From positions 13,040,206 through 13,104,205 of the forward strand of contig CM074190.1 of assembly GCA_037179385.1 (NCBI GenBank): 64,000 bases of DNA, written 5' to 3'. Position numbers and translations under genes: made by a program. A model generated the notes under the pieces. That model was not told where the DNA came from. It made no database searches and worked only from the letters and a program-made list of their open reading frames with translations. Positions 25,396 to 36,955 of this stretch are shown here, piece after piece. The DNA comes from Holothuria scabra (taxonomy: Eukaryota > Echinodermata > Holothuroidea > Aspidochirotida > Holothuriidae). Each line of letters starts with the position of its first letter. The first letter of the stretch is position 1.

Positions 25396-27889
25396 ACTTC
25401 TATAATATGAAGAAAAACGAAGGACCACCAACGGAATGGTCGAGGTGGATTCGAACCTTGTTTGTCGGTTAAATCTAGTTAGTTAAATAGAGAGTTTTAC
25501 GGACCAGTTTCCAACCTATTGGTTCAAGTCGAGTCGGCCTTGGCCCTTTTCCCAGTTGTGGCTCACTGGCTTGTTTTCCATACTCCATCGGTCCATTGCT
25601 TATTCGGAGCATCATGCCCAGCGGCAGTCACGGTAGGTTCCATTTTTAGAGTCTTTGGTATTTCTCGACCTGGGAATCTAGCTTGTCGGAACTGGGTCTA
25701 TGACAGCATAACAATCGGGGGATGAGCTCAGCTAAGTTAGATGGGACAATTATGTGTTATGGTAATGTCTTCAAGTGCTATCTGATGAGGATTTTGATAT
25801 GTAACCAAAGCCAGTACACGGCAGGTTTTGTCCAGTTTTGCAACAGTATTTTTTCTTGAATAGCATTTTTTTCTTGAAAGGTAACTTTTCAGGTACAAGT
25901 TCTTAACATCACAACTTTATAAACGCAGGTTTCAGGATCCGGGAATTGTTATCACCTGCACACTAAGGGTATATTGCTGCAAAAGGCTCTGTTAGCACTT
26001 TCTTCAATAATCAGAAAGATACCAAACTTCGTCAAACGTTAGGACAGTTTATAGAATTCTTTTTTCAGTTTCACTGGGCTGTCCTCCATTATGGTATTCC
26101 TTAAATTTTCTAAACGTAATATATATGTGTGTGTTTTATGTGGCTAATACGTTCGATTCTCTGTATAACTGTTTATGTAATTTATTCTAGAATAAAAGAA
26201 ACCAAAGCCAGATAACATGGCCGTACAGTAAAGGATGTATAGGGGATGTACAGACATATGTAGTGTTCACGCGTTTGCCCGAAAAGTAGAAACAGTTTAT
26301 TGCAAATGAACGAAAACTAAAAATAGCGACTCTTCAGATTTTACTCACAGGTCTGGAAAATTACATTTCCATTTCAGGTTCTCTGATGTGTCCTGACTTT
26401 TGTAACATTTAAAAATTTTCTGTTCGTTTCTCAGCAACTGATGGTGACGCTCGTGTCAGGAACTCAAGCACCCCCACAAACATATGTGGCTTTCCCTCAG
26501 ACCCTATCAAGAAAATCCTGATTTGATGCTGGTGGATAGGATCCTTGATAAACATTTTAAAATTCAGGCCTATTCGTAATGTTTTAATCCACTGTCGATC
26601 TCTATTTACCTTCCTGTAGAGGTCTATGACTTCAATCAGTCACCGTGTAGTCTACAAGTTAATTTAAATTGAAGAGCATCCCAATATTGCCTCTTGTTGT
26701 GGAACTGTCATCTAATGTTTTCATCTTTCACTGAATTCTATTTAAAACCACATAACCAAAGCTAATCATCACTTTCCTCAAGGATACTTCTGACTTTCTT
26801 CAAATATTGAAGTGAGCTTCATCTGTTCATACTGAAACCGAGTTTTGCTGGGAAACAGCTCTGTTGGTCTCCCTGGGTTAGAACTCTCAGAGTTCCTTTG
26901 TTTGCCCAGACAAACGCAATGCATGGGTGACACGTGTCTTTCTTTGCCTCGCACAAGTGTCACGTGACAATACCATTCTTTTTTCCAGGTACGTGGTAGC
27001 GATATTTTTTAATATAGACAACAATGTAGACATTTGTGCTGTTTCGAAATGCCTCAATATTAGAGAGACAAATTTCCTTCCACTGATTGCATTGTAGAGG
27101 CTGCCATCATCTTGTCTTCTACTTTCAATAACAACCAATTCAATGACGCGCACAATGGCCAAAACATGATGCTGCCACTGGACGTACATCACCTGTAATA
27201 ATGGCCACATATAGCCATGAGGTCCAGTTAGTCCTATATATAGGTGGTGTGACGGGGATGACATTGTCGGTAACTCATAGTTTAAAAACTACATGCATCA
27301 TTATGAGCATCATCATGATGCGTAATTCTCTGTACAGTTTGAATTGGTACATTTTACTACATGCTTAATGTTTTAAATGTCTTCATCATTTAAGTACAGA
27401 TTTTTATGCAAACCTGACAGTCGTTTATACCTCCTCTCATACGATCCAAAAAGTGCAAAATATCTTAGTAGTAGTGGATTTTATTTGCGTAGAATTTTCT
27501 TCTGTGGAATGCACCTTTACCAAAAGGTAATAAGAATATAAACATTTCCTCTTATATGTTAAAAATATTTACTTTAGGAATATCGAAAACTATTTGGCCG
27601 TGCTTATATTACTAGTAACTCAAAATAATTAAATCAAATCCCAAACCCCAAACCACCAAAGAGTCTATCCTCTTTATTGCATGTGCTTTCCAATATATCC
27701 AGAGTATTTAAGAAACATAGTAAGTTGCCTTCCACTCTTCCCATCCTTTAAAAGATCCACTCTACCCCAGTTTAGAAGAACAAAAAATGAATTAACTAAT
27801 GGCACCATCTAAATTCAAGAATATAGAGTTGTCCTCCCCGTTTTTTTTTTTCAAATTTTACCTCTTCCTTAACTATCCTCCTACTTCTC

Positions 27890-28119
27890 GTACGACATCG
27901 CCATTTAGTACAGGTCCCAGTGTAAAGTCGAAATAATACCTGGATAAAATATTGTTTATTTGTGCAACCGAGTCCATAGTCGTAGACTTTTCGGTCTTTT
28001 ATTAAGCGGTACCGTAGAGTCCCATTATTCATGGATTCTTCACAAGTTGTGGAAAGTTTCGCTTGCCAAGTTCCCAGCCAACGCCAAACGATGACACTTC
28101 CAAAACCTGACAAAGGCAT
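27890..28119 (-). CDS. Possible exon(s) of an unrecognised Cys-containing protein
   Basis: This minus-strand stretch reads ESMNNGTLRYRLIKDRKVYD, YGLGCTNKQYFIQ, then VLFRLYTGTCTKWRCRTRS. It has protein-like composition with spaced Cys and aromatic residues. CCAG|GTATTA in the middle could be a donor, and GAGAA|GTAGGA a donor at the end. I do not recognise the family, and no partner exon was found. It lies between genes A and B on their strand, so it could also be a chance frame or a decayed exon. Confidence 0.25.
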
Positions 28120-28267
28120 ACTGCCATTCGTATCTTAGACTTCATGAACGAAAATATCTACATTTACAGGAAGAATGGACAGATGGCTCTGTCTGGTTGT
28201 TGACCTATGAATCTTTGAATTTGGGTGGTTCCATAAGTTACGGTACCAGAGGCCACCTCCATGAAAG

Positions 28268-28571
28268 TTTAAAGGGCCATTCCTCTCACTCCAAACTACA
28301 ATTCTTGTAGGGGTAAGCAGAAATTCTCAATTGGCTCAGCTCTTTGATTGACAGCTAACTCAAACAATGCAGGGTACCAAAGCTTATATTACTCAGCATA
28401 AATTGTACTAAGAGTCTTTTAATTGTACACATTGAGCTCTCCTATACTCACCATGAAGCAATAAACTGAGATTGTGTTTGGATGAGGATGAATTTCAGAA
28501 AATTGTGGAAAGGGCTTAAGTAAGAAGGTTAGGAAAATTGGTAATGTTTAGGGTGGGAAAATTGGTCGTTT
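28268..28571 (-). repeat. TTAA-type MITE family 1, copy 5 (reverse orientation)
   Basis: It starts TTTAAAGGGCCATTCCTCTC and carries CAATTGGCTCAGCTCTTTGA and AGCAATAAACTGAGATTGTG. It ends with a diverged GGTGGGAAAATTGGTCGTTT. It is collinear in reverse with copies 3 and 4. Confidence 0.85.
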
Positions 28572-28789
28572 ATTTCACATGGTGGGATATTTGTTTTTAT
28601 TTTGTCATTGCAATTTAGAATGATCATACAAAACAAAACAGAAAAAATATTATGTCATGGCTGTTAATCTTAATAATTTGGTAAAAAATTAGCTTTTTAG
28701 CCAATTTAGGCCACAAAGTGTGACGTTGTACAGTTGTAAGTTACTCGGAACAAATTTTGATTTCTGTTTGTTTGTAGACTAAAACCTGT

Positions 28790-29330
28790 TTAACATGTAT
28801 AACTTTTATTAACATATAGAATCAAACATAGGGGTGTGGGTTGGTGTGAGGTTGGTTGGTGCGAAGCTGAGGTGGGGGAAATTAATGCCCGCATTGACGG
28901 AGGAAGGGTCTAAAGAAAGTTTGCTTACGTAGGACAGAGCAAGATGCAAAACGGTCCAATCTATTATGCTAAATTTATGACAAAAATACGTGCAGAAATT
29001 CCCGGCTTTAAGCCATTGTTTTTCCTTTTAACCTTTGCTCAATGAAATCAATATTAAAGTCGGTAATGGTTAATTAAGAAAAAAACTGAAAATTTAATAG
29101 TATAAAATGGACAGGCTTACACACCCACAGTATGGCCCCAAATGTATGGTTTTGTCTTGTCACAGCAAAGAATGAAAAAAGATGAACAGCATGCTGTAAA
29201 CATAAACAATTGTGAGAATCACCTAAATCATCAATCAGGTTGGTGGGGGGGGGGGGTTTACCTGAAAATACTCTGCCTGAACAACTGTAAGTCATCTAAA
29301 CATTTACATACAAGATAATCTGCCAATTAA
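28790..29330 (+). repeat. Dispersed repeat, partner of 44560-44980
   Basis: It shares with 44560-44980, in the same order, AGCAAGATGCAAAACGGTCC-like, GCAGAAATTC and TGAACAACTGTAAGTCA sequences. The copies are diverged by several small indels. The family is unknown. Confidence 0.6.
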
Positions 29331-30839
29331 GTTGTTTTGAAAGCTGAAATTATCTTGGAAATATTTTCGGAAGTATTTGTGCTTCTAAAAAATTGGGAGA
29401 TCGAATTTAAATCTGGATCGAATAATCAGTAAAAACTGCACAGAGGAGCGATCGACCTGCCATGGTCTCTTCTCAATATAAATATGTTCTGCCATCAACT
29501 TAACTTTTGCCATTGTGTGAAGGTGTCTGTCAAGCAGGCAACAGACATTTCGTCTGCAGCAGTATTTGCACGTGCGCACTTTAAACAGTGAATCGTTTCA
29601 ATGGGTTTTTAGTGACGGATCAGCGTATTAGCAAGTGGAGATTTTCGATCATTTTGGTGTTGGAGTCAGTGCCCGTGTAAACCACGTAACGGCTTTTAAG
29701 GACAGGACTTCATGAATGGTTAAACTCAGTGCTTTTTTAATATCCATAGAACTGCGTTATGCGTTATCTTCCCTTCGAGAACAAGACTTTCAGTCAGTCA
29801 AAAATGGTATGATAGTTGTCATGTAACACGGTTTAGTTGATGATATTGGGGAAACTGTCGAAATATTCCGGCACTTCAGGATATAGACAACATAAGTGCG
29901 TGGCAGATGATAAATACTCTTACTCCCCGTTTAGAATGTGTTCTCATGGAGAGGCATCTGAATGAAAAATTCATACGTCGAACCGGCACAAACGGCGCAT
30001 ATCACGTGACAAACTGAGTAAATCCAACAGTCCAAGCTCTAGGCATCGATTTAAATGCATTTTCGATGTGTTGGTATTAAAACGCAAAACACATCACCGA
30101 ATAACGCATGCTAGCTTGACAGAAAACTCACTAACCAATGCGCCACCCTTACCCGGGATCAATCCTTTGGTGTGACTATGGATAGCAGCGCTGCCTCCTC
30201 GGGTTGAGGGAAGGTATATAAGATGATTTGCGTTGGTGGCCTGGGAAAGGAGTATTAAGGTTACGCTCGGCGTGGATCCCAGTATTCAGGCTATTATTTT
30301 TTTTTTCTTTTAATTTTCTTCCTCAAGTTCCCTTTTTCCAATATATTATTTGGGTGCGTCCGCACCCGTATCTCTCAACCTACCCCCTGCAAACACACAC
30401 ATTTAAACAAATATTGACATCTGGTCGATTAGGAAGAATGACCAAAATGGTTTATGGGGTGTCCCCACCTTGCTGTCCTTACGGTGTTCCCATTAATATT
30501 GTTCTCATTAAAAAAGAATAGACAACACAAAGTATATATTTGATATGTTAAAGAAGAACATATTCTAAAAATTTTTGTGAAAGTTTCATTCCGTTTCCAT
30601 TTTCGGTTCTCACGAATTTTAGAATTTGAAGATGACCAATTTGCTGTGAAATGTGAAGTGGAAGCAAACAGGTGTGATGTCATGGAATCGTTTTGTTGGC
30701 GAATGTTTTGTATTTCGTTATTTTTCATCCTGTTAGTTTGACCAAAAATTGATCAGGGCTGATTCCTTGTACCCTAAAGTTTACTGCTTTTAGAATTCCA
30801 TTGCTCGGAATACACCTATGATGTTAGACGTTACTTGTA

Positions 30840-31085
30840 AAAAATTGATGGTGAACAATAAATAAAAACAAAACATTGGCAAACAACGTGAATCCATGAT
30901 ATCATGCCTACTAGCTTCAAGTTCCTTCTAAGTTCATTCTTTTTAGAAAGTTTGCCACATTCAATTGCTAATATGTAAAGAACCAAACATTTAAAATAAA
31001 CCAAAATTTCACCAAAATGTTTAACATATATTCCCTTAATCGTATCAAAATAAACTTGCCTCTGGACCTTTCTTTTAAATGTAGT
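30840..31085 (+). repeat. Dispersed repeat, partner of 41127-41345
   Basis: It shares CATTGGCAAACAACGTGAA, GCTTCAAGTTCC, TTGCCACATTCAA and CTCTGGACCTTTCTTT with the second copy in matching order. About 245 bp. The following 31085-31990 shows nothing supported. Confidence 0.6.
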
Positions 31086-31991
31086 AATCCTCTTGCAGTT
31101 TTTGGATTATTGCAACCTGAGAAATGTTTCATGCAGTAAAAGGTTAAGAGAGAAATTTCATCAAATATATAAAACAAAGACCATTTTCAATATTGAAGAC
31201 TAGACTAGTTTGTGTATTAAAACTTTTTATAGTAACACTTTACAGTTGAAACAATTTATTTGTCGTAGTTGATACTCTGAAATATCTTTATATATTACAC
31301 AAAATTTATATTGGATTTGACATTCCCTTTTAAAATTTTCCCGACTGCTTTCAATTTGAAATGTTAGGAAATCTCCTTTTTGTGTCTCAGCTATCTGTTT
31401 ACATCTGAAACATTTATTGACATACTACAAAATAGAGATAGAGCCATCCGTGAATTGAGAAATGAATTCATTTTCTATGTTTAAAATATTTAAATTTTCT
31501 ATGTACACTGGAGTGGTAAAGATGGGTGCTATTTTAATGTTCTTCATGTGAAAAATGTCGTGTCCCACCTTACACTTGAAACACATATTTGTCCGAATAA
31601 GGCCATGGTGAGGATGTAAATCATTGCTGCACCAATTATTGGAAGTTAGTTTTCACCAGTTCCGAAGATATTTGAGCAACATGAGAAAGCAAAGACGGTA
31701 ACTTGGACATTACAAGAATGATATCATAACATATTTCTCAATGTAATGATTTCAATTAAGTAAATACGCTCCTACATTTTACCTTTCAGCCCCGAAATGT
31801 CCCGTTTCAACCTCTTAAAACATATTTTTGGACTTCTAACCTTTTGGTAAGTTTCATTTGCTAATTCATGTGACACGACAGGCAGACGTTATGGTAAAAC
31901 ACAAATATAGAAGATTAGGGAAAATTGTTAAGACGGTAAATGAACAAATGTCTGGGATAGAACTTTCCTTCTGTTGCTTCTTCATTCAACT

Positions 31992-31997
31992 TTTATT
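31992..31997 (-). promoter_or_regulatory. Candidate poly(A) signal of gene B
   Basis: AATAAA on the minus strand, about 270 bases after the gene B stop codon. The position is plausible, but no other support is available. Confidence 0.3.
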
Positions 31998-32267
31998 TCA
32001 TCAACTTATTGTGTAACACACATGAACGGCTTGTTATACTAGGAACAATTTTTCATAAACACTTTCATAATTTACATTGTATTCTGCTAGCAAAAACGAA
32101 ATCATGATATGCTTTTGAATGCCACTAGACAGCTCTCATCGCAATATTAATATTAAAACCTCAAAGGCAATGTCTCTAAAAGTATTTTCTAAAATTTGAA
32201 GGCATTCTTTTCTATTCTAAGAGTATCTATAGCTTAAGTGTCAGTATCTTTTGCCTACTTCCGATAT

Positions 32268-33098
32268 TTAACGTCCCCACCATGGATGCCAACCTCCCCC
32301 ACCTCCTCCTCCCCCACCACCCCCTCCACCGCCTCCACCCCCGCCACCACCTCCTCCGCCGCCTCCACCGCCTCCACCCCGCCGCCACCTCCACCACCAC
32401 CTCCTCCACCACCACCACCTCCCCACCTCCTCCCCCACCGCCTCTGGCAATCAAAATCTCCTTCTTTTCACAATCCTTTCCTTTGTTACCACCTTTCCCG
32501 CCTCCACCACCTCCACCACCGCCTCCTCCTCTCCCCCCGTCTCCATTATTTCCTCCTCCACCACCACCTCCTCCACCACCCCCGCCACCATTGTTACCTC
32601 CTCTGTTTCCGCCACCTCCTCCTCCTCCTCCTCCTCCACCTCCGTTGTTCCCCCTCCACCACCACCACCACCACCACCACCACCACCACCACCACCACCA
32701 CCACCACCACCACCACCACCACCACCACCACCACCACCACCACCACCACCACCACCTTTGTTTCCCCCGTAATTTCCTCCGCCACCGCCTCCACCCCCAC
32801 CCCCGCCACCATTGTTACCTCCTCTGTTGCCGCCGCCACCTCCTCCTCCTCCTCCTCCACCTCCGTTGTTCCCCCCTCCTCCTCCACCCCCACCCCCACC
32901 GCCTCCACCACCACCCCTTCCCTTCTTTCCTCGCCAGTTACCCCGACCACCACCATTTCCTCCTCCACCACCTCCTCCTCCGCCTCCTCCTCCGCCGCCA
33001 GCACCGAAACCTCCGCATTTTCCGCATCCTCGTCCTCTTTCTTCAAGGGTGTCAGTCAGCTTTTCCAATAAATCCTCGGCTCGTTTCTCGTCCAATAC
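32268..33098 (-). CDS. Gene B exon 2: charged helix, CGKC motif and Gly-rich tract
   Basis: It enters in phase 0 after acceptor CTACAAAAATAG and reads VLDEKRAEDLLEKLTDTLEE, then RGRGCGKCGGFGAG, then a very long poly-Gly region. That region is punctuated by N-N, N-R, N-Y, N-K, RGNWRGKKGRG and one Cys-containing island (KGKDCEKKEILIAR). It includes a pure (GGT)n run of about 100 bp (plus-strand CCA repeat, 32657-32755). The Gly frame shifts near 32650, where a C run has 5 bases and the equivalent motif at 32869 has 6, and again twice below 32430 at 4-base C runs. In the last Gly frame the protein ends GGWHPWWGR and TAA at 32268-32270. The signal peptide comes from exon 1 at 47.8 kb. It is probably a secreted structural or adhesive protein and a paralogue of gene A. 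Confidence 0.65.
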
Positions 33099-34223
33099 CT
33101 ATTTTTGTAGTAAATGTTACAATCCAGTTAAGCTAGTTATTACTAAAGAAACTTTGGATGATCGTGGATGAGCTAGAAAAAGACCCCCCAATCTAATGTT
33201 TCATGTACAAGGTGCTTGAAAATAATCTATTTCGTTTCATTTTGATCGAATTTTTCCTTGTACTAATGCTCTTAAAGTTGCTTTTTAATTTGAAAACTAA
33301 GTTACAGTTGTAGCATTGCCACTTATACACAAGCTCTTAAAACACAGTTTAAAAGGGTGCAGTATTGTGCAAAAACTGATCGAAATTAATTTCAGAGATC
33401 AATCTAGTCCTTAAAAGTTTAACAATTTGCATATGTGAATGATCATACATGGAACTGTACACGACAATGCAGAGCGAATATAAGGCAGGGAGCCAAACAG
33501 GCCACTGAACTTGAGTGGAGGACTTGGCTTGAATTAGCCTCCGAGAGACGAAAATCTGTTATGGATAAATAGATGCAATTTTTCATTCAGCGAGATAAGT
33601 AAACATCAACTTTTACTTTGTTCCAACCGTCCAATGCACTGTATGCTTTTTTTTTTAAAATTTTATCAGTTTCCTGTATCACCAATATATAAATCGACTT
33701 TCGATCTTCACTAAACTCATATCTTTTTGACAATAAACCGCTTCCTATCTTTTTATCTAAATGCCGTTAAGTGATCTTGAAATTTATTGGCCCTTTTGGG
33801 GCTATATTCCCATTTTCTACGTTTTCAAGTCCCAACCTGAAGATAATCAGCTTATTATGGGTTTGTGGTTATTTGCAGCTATCTGTGGTATTGGGAATTA
33901 AAAAATGATTCTAAAATTATGGCTCATGGACCTGATAAATTTTTCACCATTACTTGACCGCTGAATTAGCCTATATATGGACATCATTCTCATAGACTTA
34001 GTAAGACTTACTGTATCAAGCCGTGATTTGATGATCAAATTTTAAACAGAAGATATACACGAATGAAAAAAATATCAAAGTCTTTTTAATCTGTTTCTTG
34101 TATAATGCTTAAACTCTTGACCAAGTTTCACATTTTTCGCACATGTGTGACCAAGAAGATCCTTGTAGAAAGTCCCTCGTAACTATGACTATAGCAAGCA
34201 GTCATCTTATATTATGTAAGTCT

Positions 34224-34576
34224 TATACCCAGCTAACAGCGAACGTCCAGAAAACGAAGTTTTGGTTTGGTTCTCAGTTTGTCCGTTTCGTCTTCGTCCA
34301 AAGTAACGTTTTTAGAACGTGTTCAAAACGTCCCGCATTTCCCACAAATTAACGGGGACTATCTAAAAACGTTTTTACTACGTAAAAAATAACGTTTGTA
34401 AAACGTTATAACTAGACGATTTTTAAACGTTTTTATGACGTTTTCTGGACGTTCATAATATATGAGCATTCACGAGGACTTCCCAAAGACGTTTTAGTAC
34501 GTTAGAGGAAACAATGCTAGACCGTAATGGTTAAAACGTGTTCAAAACGTTTTCTAAACGTCATATTAGCTATACA
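34224..34576. mobile_element. AACGTTTT-rich fold-back element, copy 1
   Basis: It starts TATACCCAGCTAACAGCGAA and ends GACGTTT-type sequence then ATTAGCTATACA. The interior is dense with AACGTTTT and its inverse, giving many overlapping hairpins. The edge motif CCCAGCTAACA matches the inverted end of the element at 43680-44117, so both belong to one family. It is non-coding. Confidence 0.65.
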
Positions 34577-36084
34577 TTCCCGATAAGTCTTAATATTAGC
34601 TTTAAATTGTTCAAAAATGCCCAATGGAGGCAGCCGGGTTCTCTCTACTGAAACTTTATTGGACTAGTTCCCCACTGACGGGGTTGGGGTCCGTTTAACC
34701 GTTTTGTTCTTTTTTATTTAAAGTAAGTGAAATAAAAAATATCAGTAAGGGGATCAGTGCGATGAAATTCCTTCTTCTATGTACTAAAATGTACAAAGAT
34801 CATGCTCAAATATGAAAATCAACGTGAGCAACTTGAGCAAGTACTGTAATTTAAAGCTGTGCCAAAGATGCAACCTACATTTTAACACTGCCACATGATT
34901 GCTGCAGCGATGTCACACAGATAAAATTTCATAAAATGGAATAGCCTGGGGTAATCCCCTTGCTTTTCATGCTATCCCCCCCCCCCCCCTCCTCACGGTT
35001 CCCTCGAAAGAGCAAAACGTACGAATTTTCTTACGTGCACTCTGTGATATTTTGCAAATGCAACTCAGGTACAATGGGTATAGCGGTACAGGCACAAATT
35101 GGCATCCCTACGAAAATATATGGAGAAAGCGATGGGGGGGGGGGGGGTGGAGGGGTGTATTTTTATTCGGGAACTATGATGAACCATAGCAAAATTGATG
35201 TCAGATGCTTTCTAGGGAAAGCGACCCCCCCCCCCCTCCTTGGCTATGTGAGCGAGGACCGCATCAATACTGTTTTACGTCTTGGCTTTGCAGTTTAAAA
35301 TGTTAGGAACTTGGCGGAATTTCCTATCCTTTAAACGTCCTACAGTACAACCACAGGGCTGCACCTCCTGCATGGGGTGAAAAATAAAATCAGGATCCAC
35401 CCCGGTGCCAGTCAAATTCGATCCTCCTGCTCTCATTGGCATTGCATCCATAATTTCGGTTAGCGAGGGAGGCAAAGTTCGTCAGTGAATCGGCTAGACA
35501 ACAACACTTTATGCAACTACAGTATCTTCTACTTGTGAACATTACCTTCCCTTTCTGTTAATGACTCTATTGGCGTTCCATAGATTGTAACAAAAGCAAT
35601 TACGGTCCAAATTTGAACGTTCCTGTCAGCAGCTCTCTTGAAAGGTCCCAGAAATCTCAACTACTTGTTCCTGGAACAACTGTCACAATCACAGTAAGTC
35701 GTGAAATCTGTTTTAAATTCTTTAAAATCGTCTTGAAGGATGCTTTCATATGTAAAATGATGAAAATTGTTCACTTGTTGAGTCATATGTTTGTGCAAGG
35801 CACAAGCCCTTAGCCTAACAGTTAAGTGCACACGGCAGGTACTGTACAAGCCTAATGTTAGTGTTCGATAGATAGGCTAGGCAGTTATACTGTCGAATGC
35901 GCGCCAAACTTTCCCAAAGGCTGTTCTATCGTTTCAAGATTTTTACAAGAAATTTCAATGCAGATGTGCACTCGACAGACCCGTGCAGTCAACGTTCAGC
36001 CCATTATATTTACTGTAGTACCTTGAGTCAGTCACTATTTCCACCATTGAAAATCTTGGGGTGGAAATAAATGTTTGAACTTAA

Positions 36085-36955
36085 GCCTAACGTGGTAGCC
36101 AGTCGTTTCGCCCCCTTGCCAGTTCGCCCCCAACCAGTTCGCCCCCTAAATACCAGTTCGCCCCCAAGCATTAACCAGTTCGCCCCCTAACAACCTGCCA
36201 GTTCGCCCCCCAAGACCTACCGGTTCGCCCCCTAGTCTCTCTGAAGCAGGTCCCTTTACAATAAGTGAATGTTTTAGAACAAACGATGTCAACGAAGTCA
36301 AGTTTCTTATTTAATTCTCTTTTTCAGATGAGATTGAGTTCATTTTTAAAGGTGAAACAAGTAACACATTTGTACTAACTCACGTACGCGGACAATTGCT
36401 GAGTGTTAGGCCTTAATTGTGTTGGGAGTACTGATGTAACGTTAATTACAATTTCTATCTGCAATCTCGTTACTACACTCGTTCATGTGCTTCTTTATGT
36501 AAACATTCGCACATCATATACTGTGGTTGTCTTGTTTGGTTCTATTAATAATTTCCAATAGATGGCGCAAAAATCGAAAATGGTTTTAAAAAAATGCTAG
36601 CTTACTTGCCAGGCTAATTCTGGACGTGCAAGAGAATAGGCCTACCAGGTTAACTTAACATATGACTGGTTGGTGCGTCAAATAGCGCACCGCCTACCCT
36701 TATACTTGACTTCGTTTTTGTCACATTCTTGCCAACTTTTTGAAAATTACTGTTATGACAACTACAAAACTGTATTTAAAGTCAGTTTATTCGATGTCAT
36801 ACTCATAAGTATTTGGGGGCGAAACGACCTCCTCTTTGGGGACGAAACGACTTCCACTACGGGGCGAACTGGCAAGGGGGCGAAACGACCAGGGCGAACT
36901 GGTTGGAGGCGAACTGACAAGGGGGCGAAACGACCGGTAACCCCTAACGTTAGGC
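36085..36955. mobile_element. Element ended by inverted arrays of GTTCGCCCC motifs
   Basis: The left end (36100-36235) repeats CCAGTTCGCCCCC about six times after GTCGTTTCGCCCCCTT. The right end (36815-36940) has the inverse GGGGCGAAACGAC and GGGCGAACTGG units about seven times. The outermost GTCGTTTCGCCCCCTT and AAGGGGGCGAAACGAC are perfect inverses, and GCCTAACG flanks both in inverse. The core of about 570 bp has no convincing ORF. The subterminal repeats resemble transposase-binding arrays. Confidence 0.75.

Larger units (their letters stand above)
14847..32267. other. Region between genes B and A, repeat-rich
   Basis: About 17.4 kb separating the start of gene A from the end of gene B. 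Apart from the listed repeats and one possible exon near 28 kb, I see no supported gene. The unlisted stretches 15430-16290, 16415-17075, 17240-17950, 18265-18970, 19465-20095, 20310-22130, 25400-27890 and 29335-30840 hold nothing I could support. Confidence 0.5.

Noticed and set aside
25425..25480. B-box-like GGTTCGAATCC on the minus strand
   Set aside because: No matching A box or stem structure; an isolated 11-base match is expected by chance or from an old SINE.
26887..27264. 125-residue minus-strand ORF
   Set aside because: Not recognisable, with no clear splice sites or partner exons, and it overlaps another open frame; probably chance.
30080..30180. tRNA-like A-box sequence on the minus strand (GGTGGCGCATTGGTTAGT)
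   Set aside because: No B box at the right distance downstream, and no cloverleaf.
32238..33171. Plus-strand poly-Pro, poly-His and poly-Thr frames
   Set aside because: Antisense translations of the gene B Gly-rich exon and its CCA microsatellite.
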